Assembly: GCA_004555535.1 (NCBI GenBank)
Contig: SFHU01000125.1
Span: 1 to 8,205 of the forward strand
Length of the DNA stretch: 8,205 nt
From: Clostridiales bacterium
GTDB taxonomy: Bacteria > Bacillota > Clostridia > Christensenellales > Aristaeellaceae
Direction of reading: 5' to 3'
Shown here: piece after piece, positions 1-5,738 of the stretch
How positions within the stretch are numbered: position 1 is the first letter of the stretch
Layout: each line of letters begins with the position of its first letter
Translations under genes and position numbers: made by a program
The notes under the pieces: generated by a model
Told to the model about the DNA's origin: nothing
The model's input: only the letters and a program-made list of their open reading frames with translations
Databases searched by the model: none

Positions 1-14
1 CGCTTTTGCGGAAA

Positions 15-2381
15 TCAAACCTCAACGAGCGTCTTCTCAGGCAGTTCCGCCTTTTCCGGCACGTCGAACACGATTTCGCTGTCCCGGACGCCCAGGCGCA
101 CATGATCCGCGATTCTGCCCTCGAGCAGCATGTCGCCCAGCGGCTCCTCCACGCGCCGGGTGATCTCCCTGCGCAGGTTTCTCGCGCCGCTCATCGGATC
201 CATCCCCTCCCGGGCGATCAGCGCCGGCACGGCGTCCTCGTAATCCAGCAGCACACCGCGCGCGGCGAGTCTCTTGGCCGTCTGCTTGAGCAGCAGCGCG
301 GCAATGGCCTCGCCGTCCTCCTGCGTCAGGCCGTTCATGACGATCATTTCGTCGATCCTGCCCAGGAATTCCGGGCGGAACGTCTGCTTCACCTTGTCAA
401 GCAGCGCCTTGCGCCGGGTCTGGTCCGCATGGCCGGGCAGCCCGGCATCAAAGCCGAGCCGTTTGTCCATGTCAAAGGACACGCCCGCGTTAGAGGTCAT
501 CACGACGACCGTGTTGCGGAAGTTGACCCTCCGCCCGACGCTGTCTGTCAGCCGGCCGTCGTCGAGCAGCTGAAGCAGCAGGCTAAAGATCTTCGGATGC
601 GCCTTCTCAATCTCGTCGAACAGCACGACCGCGTAGGGCCGCTTGAGCACGGCATCCGTGAGCTGTCCGCCCTCACCGAAGCCGACGTAGCCGGGCGGAG
701 AGCCGATCAGGCGGGAGGCCGTCGCCTCCTCGCTGTATTCGGACATGTCGATGCGGATCATCGCCTCCTCGCTGCCAAAGAGCGCTTCGCTCAGCGCCTT
801 GCACAGCTCGGTCTTGCCCACGCCGGACGGTCCCAGCAGCATAAACACGCCCATCGGCCTCGTCGGATCGTTCAGCCCGGCGCGGGCACGGCGCAGCGAG
901 CGGCAGAGCGAGGCAATCGCCTCGTCCTGACCGATGACGCGGCGGCGCAGCTTCGCCTCGAGCCCCAGCACATCGGCGTTGTCCCCGGCGCTCATCCGCT
1001 CCACGGGAATTCCCGTCCATTGGGACACCACGCGCTCGACATCCGCCGCCCGGAGCTCCGGCATGCCCTCCGCGTTTTCCTTCCCGCGGCTAAACGTGCC
1101 GAGCCGGACCATGGAGGCCGCCTCGTCGATCAGATCGATCGCCTTGTCGGGCATGAAGCGGTCCGTCACATAGCGCGCAGAGAGCCCGACAGCCGCCTGC
1201 AGCGCTTCCTCCCGGATGGACACATGGTGGAACGCCTCGTAGCGGGGACGCAGCCCGCGCAGGATGGACATCGTATCCTCCCTGTCCGGCTCGCGCACGT
1301 CGATGCGCTGAAAGCGCCTCGCAAGCGCAGCGTCCTTCTCGATGTACTTCTGGTATTCCTTGTAGGTCGTCGCGCCGATGACGCGAACCTCGCCGCGAGC
1401 CAGCGCGGGCTTGAGCATGTTGGCCGCGTCCAGCGCGCCCTCCGAGCCGCCGGCGCCCACAATCGTGTGCATCTCATCGATAAAGAGGATGACGTTGCCC
1501 TGCTCTTTCGCGTCGGCGAGAATCGCCTTAATCCTCTCCTCAAATTCGCCGCGGTATTTGCTGCCGGCAACCACCTGCGCCAGATCCAGCGCGTAAATCT
1601 GCATCCCGGAGAGCATCTGCGGTACGCTGCCCTCGGCGATGCGCTGCGCAAGGCCCTCCGCCAGCGCGGATTTGCCCACGCCCGGCTCGCCGATCAGCAG
1701 CGGATTGTTCTTCATCTTTTTGCCCAGCACGCGGATCATCGATTCCAGCTCCGCCTTCCGGCCGATCAGCGGCTCAAGACTGCCCTCCGCAGCCGCCTGC
1801 GTCAGGTTGCGCGCATAGCTGAGCAGAGCGCTCTTCTTTCCGCTGTCCTTGCCCTGCTGCTCTGAATGCCCTGCCGCCTGGATTTCCTGCTGCGTGACGG
1901 GCGTATCCGCAGATACGATGCCCTGAGCCTTTGCGGGCCGCTCGATCTCGCCCACGGCATTGACCAGCGCCGTGCGCATGGAATCGACAGTCTTGCCCAT
2001 CTCCGTGAGCACGTCGAGCGCCGTGCAGCCCTGCTCAAAGAGCAGCTCCTGCCAGATATGCGCCACGCCCGCCAGCGTCTTCTTCTCCGGATTGGCGTAA
2101 GCAAGCGCGCGCAGCAGAATGCGCTGCACATGCGCGCTCATCCCGGTGACCCGGGAAAAGCCGACCTCGCCGCGCCCGTAGCGCGCACAAATCGCCTCCT
2201 CCAACGCCCTGTCGCTCATGTCGCCGACGAGGCACCGGGTCAGCTCGTCGCCGCCGCGCACGAGCCCCAGCAGCAGATGCCCGCTGCCCATCCTCTCAAA
2301 GCCCATCGTCGCGGCGCTGAGCTGGGCCTGCACCAGCGCCTTGGACGCGCCCTTTGTAAAACCGTTGGAAATACTCAGCAA
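15..2381 (-). CDS. clpC: ClpC-type AAA+ unfoldase, ATPase subunit of ClpCP protease, M-domain-deleted
   Basis: This is a cytosolic Hsp100 ATPase that unfolds proteins and passes them to ClpP. Counting from the TTG start (788 residues), it has a two-repeat Clp N-domain (about 8-144), a polar linker (145-200), AAA+ domain D1 with Walker A GEPGVGKS (231-238), pore loop GSKYRGEF (273-280) and Walker B VILFIDE (297-303), and D2 with Walker A GPSGVGKT (517-524), pore loop GYVGFGEGG and Walker B VVLFDE (585-590). An LGF tripeptide (642-644) sits where ClpC and ClpA carry the ClpP-docking loop, which separates it from ClpB. Only about 20 residues (428-447) join D1 to the VSQWTGIP segment, so the roughly 50-residue M-domain of Bacillus ClpC is gone. 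The GTEH motifs of both N-repeats read GSGH (32-35) and GVAH (105-108). The TTG start is chosen because GGAGGTGA lies 5 bases upstream; the in-frame upstream ATG at 2429 would overlap ctsR and add residues foreign to the family. It is second in the ctsR operon. Confidence 0.93.
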   Translation of the reverse strand: MLSISNGFTKGASKALVQAQLSAATMGFERMGSGHLLLGLVRGGDELTRCLVGDMSDRALEEAICARYGRGEVGFSRVTGMSAHVQRILLRALAYANPEKKTLAGVAHIWQELLFEQGCTALDVLTEMGKTVDSMRTALVNAVGEIERPAKAQGIVSADTPVTQQEIQAAGHSEQQGKDSGKKSALLSYARNLTQAAAEGSLEPLIGRKAELESMIRVLGKKMKNNPLLIGEPGVGKSALAEGLAQRIAEGSVPQMLSGMQIYALDLAQVVAGSKYRGEFEERIKAILADAKEQGNVILFIDEMHTIVGAGGSEGALDAANMLKPALARGEVRVIGATTYKEYQKYIEKDAALARRFQRIDVREPDREDTMSILRGLRPRYEAFHHVSIREEALQAAVGLSARYVTDRFMPDKAIDLIDEAASMVRLGTFSRGKENAEGMPELRAADVERVVSQWTGIPVERMSAGDNADVLGLEAKLRRRVIGQDEAIASLCRSLRRARAGLNDPTRPMGVFMLLGPSGVGKTELCKALSEALFGSEEAMIRIDMSEYSEEATASRLIGSPPGYVGFGEGGQLTDAVLKRPYAVVLFDEIEKAHPKIFSLLLQLLDDGRLTDSVGRRVNFRNTVVVMTSNAGVSFDMDKRLGFDAGLPGHADQTRRKALLDKVKQTFRPEFLGRIDEMIVMNGLTQEDGEAIAALLLKQTAKRLAARGVLLDYEDAVPALIAREGMDPMSGARNLRREITRRVEEPLGDMLLEGRIADHVRLGVRDSEIVFDVPEKAELPEKTLVEV

Positions 2382-2386
2382 TTCCT

Positions 2387-2394
2387 TCACCTCC
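2387..2394 (-). promoter_or_regulatory. Ribosome binding site that selects the TTG start of clpC
   Basis: The minus strand reads GGAGGTGA, an almost ideal Shine-Dalgarno sequence, in the 22-base gap after the ctsR stop. It lies 5 bases before TTG at 2381-2379. A GTG at 2390-2388 is inside the motif itself and so has no usable site. This supports TTG as initiator and a mature start of Met-Leu-Ser-Ile. Confidence 0.75.
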
Positions 2395-2403
2395 GAAGGG
2401 ACG

Positions 2404-2874
2404 TCACAGCGCCGGCCGCCGCTTGGCAAGCGAAAGGATCATGCTGCGAAGCGTCCCGGCGCAGAGCGCGTCCTTCATGCCCAGCGGCAGCGGGACGGCC
2501 TGCGGCGAAAGCGCCGCAAGCATCAGGCTCGCCTCGTCAGGCGTCACAATCTTTTCCATCTTCAAATGCTCCACGATCTTCGCCGCATCGGACGCGCTGA
2601 TGGACATGCCAATGCGCTGGTACAGCGATTGAAGGAGCTCCTCCCGGCTTGTCGACGCGAGGCGGACGATGCGGATATACCCGCCGCCGCCGCGCCTGGA
2701 TTCGATGACATAGCCGTGATCCGGCGTAAAGCGCGTCGCCAGCACATAATTGATCTGCGATGGCGCGCACTGAAAATGCTCCGCAAGCTCGTTGCGCCGC
2801 AGTTCGATTTCCATGTTGTCCCCTTCCATCAGGGCTTTGATGAATTCCTCAATCGAGTCGCTCAGCAGCCTCAC
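2404..2874 (-). CDS. ctsR: CtsR, class III heat-shock repressor
   Basis: This is a dimeric winged-helix repressor of clp genes. The protein has 156 residues, the usual CtsR length. The N-terminal half carries the DNA-binding fold: a helix-turn-helix around residues 26-48 with the signature FQCAPSQINYVLATRFT (34-50), then the wing SRRGGGGYIRI (59-69). In Bacillus CtsR the arginine beside this loop contacts DNA, and the glycine run is the intrinsic heat sensor; both are intact here (Arg61, Gly62-65). The C-terminal half (about 75-156) matches the helical dimerisation domain. The start is GTG at 2874-2872, supported by AGAGAGGTG 7 bases upstream. An internal ATG at residue 16 would remove the first helix. 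It is the first gene of the operon with clpC and lies directly under a promoter carrying a CtsR-like operator, which implies autoregulation. The mcsA and mcsB genes that usually follow are absent. Confidence 0.95.
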   Translation of the reverse strand: MRLLSDSIEEFIKALMEGDNMEIELRRNELAEHFQCAPSQINYVLATRFTPDHGYVIESRRGGGGYIRIVRLASTSREELLQSLYQRIGMSISASDAAKIVEHLKMEKIVTPDEASLMLAALSPQAVPLPLGMKDALCAGTLRSMILSLAKRRPAL

Positions 2875-2881
2875 GAGTCAA

Positions 2882-2890
2882 CACCTCTCT
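2882..2890 (-). promoter_or_regulatory. Ribosome binding site for the GTG start of ctsR
   Basis: The minus strand reads AGAGAGGTG, ending 7 bases before GTG at 2874. Good spacing and complementarity to the 16S rRNA tail decide this non-ATG start over the internal ATG codons at residues 16 and 21. Confidence 0.7.
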
Positions 2891-2899
2891 CATACAGGA

Positions 2900-2916
2900 T
2901 TGAACTTTCTTTGACC
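2900..2916 (-). promoter_or_regulatory. CtsR operator (heptad direct repeat)
   Basis: The minus strand reads GGTCAAAGAAAGTTCAA. The known CtsR operator is a direct heptad repeat, RGTCAAA-NAN-RGTCAAA. The first heptad matches perfectly, the NAN spacer fits, and the second heptad matches at 5 of 7 positions. It starts 6 bases downstream of the -10 box of the ctsR promoter and so covers the expected transcription start, where a bound repressor would block initiation. Confidence 0.8.
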
Positions 2917-2922
2917 TTAATC

Positions 2923-2951
2923 ATTATACGACATTTTCCCGCTTCATGCAA
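2923..2951 (-). promoter_or_regulatory. Sigma-A-type promoter of the ctsR-clpC operon
   Basis: The minus strand has a perfect TATAAT (2928-2923) preceded, with a 17-base spacer, by TTGCAT (2951-2946), which matches the -35 consensus at three of six positions including TTG. The predicted start of transcription is near 2916, giving a leader of roughly 40 bases before ctsR. A strong -10 with a weak -35 and an overlapping CtsR operator is typical of a heat-inducible, repressor-controlled promoter. Confidence 0.75.
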
Positions 2952-3006
2952 CAGGCTGTCCGCCGAAAAATTTACCCACTTCTCCGCGGAAAGCCGGAAA
3001 ACCACC

Positions 3007-3035
3007 CTGTCTGTATCCCGATTCAAAGGTATAAT
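3007..3035 (+). promoter_or_regulatory. Probable promoter of the ABC-F, uridine kinase and transporter operon
   Basis: A perfect TATAAT lies at 3030-3035. With a 17-base spacer, the -35 position is CTGTCT (3007-3012), matching consensus at three of six positions. Transcription would start near 3042, leaving a leader of about 64 bases before the ATG at 3106. It is divergent from the ctsR promoter, with the two -10 boxes about 100 bases apart. The -35 is weak, so an activator or low basal expression is possible. Confidence 0.6.
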
Positions 3036-3059
3036 AAAATGGTGTGTGTATAACTTAAC

Positions 3060-3085
3060 CGTCCGGCCGATTTCTGCGCCGGACG
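3060..3085 (+). promoter_or_regulatory. Leader hairpin just upstream of the ABC-F ribosome binding site
   Basis: The inverted repeat CGTCCGGC / CGCCGGACG-side arm forms an 8-bp GC-rich stem (3060-3067 pairing with 3078-3085) around a 10-base loop. It lies wholly in the predicted 5' leader and ends 6 bases before AGGAG (3092-3096), the ribosome binding site of the ATG at 3106. No T-run follows, so it is not an intrinsic terminator. It could affect translation initiation or RNA stability; that role is inferred. Confidence 0.5.
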
Positions 3086-3105
3086 ATGAACAGGAGCATG
3101 TTGAT

Positions 3106-5025
3106 ATGATCGTTCTTTCCGCGCAAAACGTCGCCAAATCCTTCGGCGTCAATGTCGTGCTGAAGGATGTCTCCCTCACCCTCCAGCAGGGCGACCGCAT
3201 GGGGCTGGTTGGCGTCAACGGCTGCGGCAAATCGACGCTGATGCGCATTCTGGCGGGTCTTGAATCCGCCGATTCCGGCGAGATTTCCATGGTTCGGGGC
3301 ACCCGCATCGGCTATCTCGCCCAGCAGAACATGGTCACCAGCGGTCTGAGCGTCTGGGATGAGCTGCAAAAGGTCTATGAGCCGGTCTTTGAGATGGAGC
3401 GGCGGCTGCGCGAGCTGGAGGAAGAGATGTCCCGGGCGCATGAAGAGCCTGCCCGCTTTTCCCGGCTCTCCTCGGACTACGACAAGCTGCTGCGTCGCTT
3501 TGAGGAGTCCGACGGCTATTCCTGGAAGAGCCTGGTCTCCGGCGTGCTCAACGGTCTTGGCTTCAAGCCCGCCCAGTACGACCAAAAGGTCGACTCCCTC
3601 AGCGGCGGCGAGCAAACACGCCTTTGTCTGGCCCGCCTGCTGCTGCAGAAGCCTGACCTGCTGCTGCTCGACGAGCCGACCAACCATCTGGACATGGAGA
3701 CGCTGACGTGGCTGGAAAACTACCTGACCGCCTACAGGGGCAGCGTCCTCGTCATCTCGCACGACCGGTATTTCCTTGACCACGTCTGCACCTGCATGGT
3801 CGAAATCCTGATGGGCGCAAGCGAGCAGTACAGCGGCAACTACACCCGCTACATCGCCCAGCGTCAGGAGCGCTTTGAAACCCGGATGCGCGCCTACGAG
3901 CTCCAGCAGAAGGAGATCGAGCGCCAGCAGGCGATCATCGCGCGCTACCGCATGTACAACCGCGAAAAATCCATCCGCGCCGCGGAGAGCCGCGAAAAGG
4001 CCCTCGAGCGCATGGAGAAGCTCGACAAGCCCGTCGACGAGCGCGCGATCCGCTTTAGGTTTGAAGCCAGGCGGCGCACCGGCGAGGATGTGCTCATGCT
4101 CAAGGACGTCAGCAAGTCGTTTGGCGAAAAGCATCTCTTCGCCCATCTCGACCTGCACGTGCGTATGGGCGACCGCGTCGCGCTCATCGGTCCGAACGGC
4201 GTGGGCAAGTCGACGCTCATCAAGCTCATCACGGGCGACGAACCCGCCGATACGGGCGTCATCCGCTACGGCTCCAATGTCGATATCGGCTATTACGACC
4301 AGCACCAGAGCGCGCTGCACCCCGAAAAGACCGTGCTCGACGAGGTCTGGGATCGCTTTCCCCGCATGGAGCAGAGCGACGTGCGCGGCGCGCTGGGCAT
4401 GTTTCTCTTTACCGGCGACGATGTCTTCCAGCCGATCAAAACGCTCTCCGGCGGCGAAAAGGGCCGCGTCGCGCTGACCGCACTCATGCTGCGCAAGGAC
4501 AACTTGCTGCTGCTCGACGAGCCGACCAACCATCTGGACATGGATTCCCGCGAGGTGCTGGAGGATGCGCTCTCCGACTTCGGCGGCACGATCATCACGG
4601 TGTCCCACGACCGCTATTTCATCAACCGCATCGCCAACCGGATCCTTGAAATGCGTCCGGAGGGCGTCGTCGAGTACATGGGCAATTACGACGATTACAT
4701 CGAAAAGAAAAACCGTCCTGTCGAGCAGGAGACCGTCGCGGGCAAGACCCGCACGGAGCTTGAAAAGGAAAAGCGCCGCGAAAAGCAGAGCAAGCAGGCG
4801 CTTCGCCAGCTCAAGGCCCGCGCGCAGGAGGCCGAAAAGGCGATCGGCGTCAAGGAAGAGGAAATCGCGCAGATGGAGGCGCAGATGGCCGATCCAGCGC
4901 TGTATGCCGACGCAGAAAAGGCGGCCGCCGTGCAAAAGAGCTACCAGCAGGCACAGCGCGACCTGCAGGCGCTGTACGAGGCCTGGGAGGAAGCGGAGGC
5001 TGCCCTGCAGGAAGCGGAGGGTTGA
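3106..5025 (+). CDS. ydiF: ABC-F family ATPase, YdiF-like ribosome-associated translation factor
   Basis: ABC-F proteins are soluble twin-ATPase proteins that bind the ribosomal E site and relieve stalled translation; they are not transporters. This 639-residue protein has no membrane segment. NBD1 has Walker A GVNGCGKST (36-44), an arm insertion (about 86-142), signature LSGGEQ (165-170) and Walker B LLLLDE (185-190). A charged helical linker follows (about 250-325). NBD2 has GPNGVGKST (362-370), LSGGEK (447-452) and LLLLDE (467-472). The C-terminal 90 or so residues are a charged coiled coil rich in Lys, Glu and Gln. Length, arm, short linker and C-terminal coiled coil fit Bacillus YdiF better than antibiotic-resistance ABC-F proteins with long linkers, but the exact subfamily needs a tree. 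The ATG at 3106 has AGGAG 9 bases upstream; the reading frame is open far upstream but there runs antisense to ctsR. First gene of the operon. Confidence 0.93.
   Translation: MIVLSAQNVAKSFGVNVVLKDVSLTLQQGDRMGLVGVNGCGKSTLMRILAGLESADSGEISMVRGTRIGYLAQQNMVTSGLSVWDELQKVYEPVFEMERRLRELEEEMSRAHEEPARFSRLSSDYDKLLRRFEESDGYSWKSLVSGVLNGLGFKPAQYDQKVDSLSGGEQTRLCLARLLLQKPDLLLLDEPTNHLDMETLTWLENYLTAYRGSVLVISHDRYFLDHVCTCMVEILMGASEQYSGNYTRYIAQRQERFETRMRAYELQQKEIERQQAIIARYRMYNREKSIRAAESREKALERMEKLDKPVDERAIRFRFEARRRTGEDVLMLKDVSKSFGEKHLFAHLDLHVRMGDRVALIGPNGVGKSTLIKLITGDEPADTGVIRYGSNVDIGYYDQHQSALHPEKTVLDEVWDRFPRMEQSDVRGALGMFLFTGDDVFQPIKTLSGGEKGRVALTALMLRKDNLLLLDEPTNHLDMDSREVLEDALSDFGGTIITVSHDRYFINRIANRILEMRPEGVVEYMGNYDDYIEKKNRPVEQETVAGKTRTELEKEKRREKQSKQALRQLKARAQEAEKAIGVKEEEIAQMEAQMADPALYADAEKAAAVQKSYQQAQRDLQALYEAWEEAEAALQEAEG
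3659..3698 (+). repeat. 40-bp direct repeat, copy 1, in the NBD1 Walker B region
   Basis: This 40-base stretch is identical at every base to 4505-4544. Both encode the Walker B and H-loop-proximal residues LLLDEPTNHLDM of the two ATPase halves. The copies are 846 bases apart, a multiple of three, so recombination between them would remove 282 codons in frame. Confidence 0.85.
4505..4544 (+). repeat. 40-bp direct repeat, copy 2, in the NBD2 Walker B region
   Basis: Second identical copy of the repeat at 3659-3698. Protein conservation explains the shared residues but does not by itself require identical synonymous codons across the whole stretch. Confidence 0.85.
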
Positions 5026-5081
5026 TTATCCCCCGTCCCAGTGCATGCTTTATCAACGCGAGAAGACAACGGAAAAAGGAG

Positions 5082-5738
5082 ATGGAGCCCTTGCTGTTTA
5101 TCGGGATCTGCGGCGCCAGCGGCAGCGGAAAATCGACGCTCGCCGAGGAGCTGGCCACCATGGTCAACCGAAGCATCCTCATCATCAATCAGGATGCCTA
5201 CTATCGCGATCATCCCGACCTGTCCTTCGAGGAGCGCTGCCGGCTCAATTACGACGAGCCCGGCATCTTCGACCATGATCTGCTCCTGGAGGATGTGCGT
5301 GAGCTGCTCGCGGGCCGGCGTGTCCCCAGAAAGCGCTACGATTACACGCGCCATTGCCGCGCCGATGTGCCGGACGAGTTTCTGGAGCCGCACGACGTCA
5401 TCATCGTCGAGGGCATCCATGCGTTCTACGATCCCCGGCTCCGCGAGATGATGGATCTTAAATTGTATATGCATGTGGAATCCGATATCTGTCTGCTGCG
5501 GCGCATTCAGCGCGACATCAACGAGCGCGGACGCGCGATCGACAATATCTCCATGCAATACATCACAACCGTCAAGCCGATGTTCGACCAGTACATCCGC
5601 AACTATGAGCAATTTGCCGATGTGATCGTCGCCGGCGGCGGCAAGGACGCCAAGATCACGGAAATCCTTGCCGGCTATATCAACAACGACCTGCATCTGT
5701 ACAGGGGCCATGCCCCAAGGAGGAAACCGTCATGCTGA
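5082..5738 (+). CDS. udk: Uridine/cytidine kinase (pyrimidine salvage)
   Basis: The enzyme phosphorylates uridine and cytidine to UMP and CMP using ATP or GTP in the cytosol. The 218-residue protein has P-loop GASGSGKS (11-18), QDAYYR (37-42) with the Asp aligned to the catalytic base of human UCK2, NYDEPGIFD (56-64, usually NFDHPDAFD), YDYTRH (86-91) with the Tyr and His that read the pyrimidine base, VEGIHAF (109-115) and the lid RRIQRDINERGR (140-151). Length matches bacterial Udk (about 210). The ATG at 5082 directly abuts AAGGAG with no spacing, while TTG at 5091 lies 9 bases after it and would give a family-like start (MLFIGICG). The true start may therefore be 5091. It follows the ABC-F gene after 56 bases with no terminator and overlaps the transporter gene by 7 bases, so it is probably co-transcribed with both. 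A phosphoribulokinase-like relative is possible but the base-recognition residues favour Udk. Confidence 0.9.
   Translation: MEPLLFIGICGASGSGKSTLAEELATMVNRSILIINQDAYYRDHPDLSFEERCRLNYDEPGIFDHDLLLEDVRELLAGRRVPRKRYDYTRHCRADVPDEFLEPHDVIIVEGIHAFYDPRLREMMDLKLYMHVESDICLLRRIQRDINERGRAIDNISMQYITTVKPMFDQYIRNYEQFADVIVAGGGKDAKITEILAGYINNDLHLYRGHAPRRKPSC
5717..5723 (+). promoter_or_regulatory. Strong ribosome binding site of the transporter, inside udk
   Basis: AAGGAGG, a near-perfect Shine-Dalgarno sequence, lies 8 bases before the ATG at 5732 and within the last codons of udk. It suggests efficient and probably coupled translation of the transporter. Confidence 0.75.

Noticed and set aside
1..14. Possible start of a clpC terminator hairpin (CGCTTTTGCG)
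   Set aside because: A three-base stem at the window edge with no visible continuation; it cannot be judged from 14 bases.
6..1865. Long plus-strand open frame opposite clpC (619 codons)
   Set aside because: It is codon-aligned with clpC on the opposite strand, so stops need TTA, CTA or TCA codons in clpC, which are rare at this GC content. Its product is rich in Arg, His and Gln with no known motif.
2983..2990. Palindrome TCCGCGGA between the divergent promoters
   Set aside because: Eight bases only, with no extension and no second copy; expected by chance in GC-rich DNA.
2218..3105. In-frame upstream extension of the ABC-F gene
   Set aside because: The frame is open but runs antisense to ctsR and across both promoters. 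Family similarity begins exactly at the ATG at 3106, which has its own ribosome binding site.
3055..4935. Long minus-strand open frame opposite the ABC-F gene (626 codons)
   Set aside because: Codon-aligned shadow of a clear ABC-F gene. No family motif, and it runs into the divergent promoter region.
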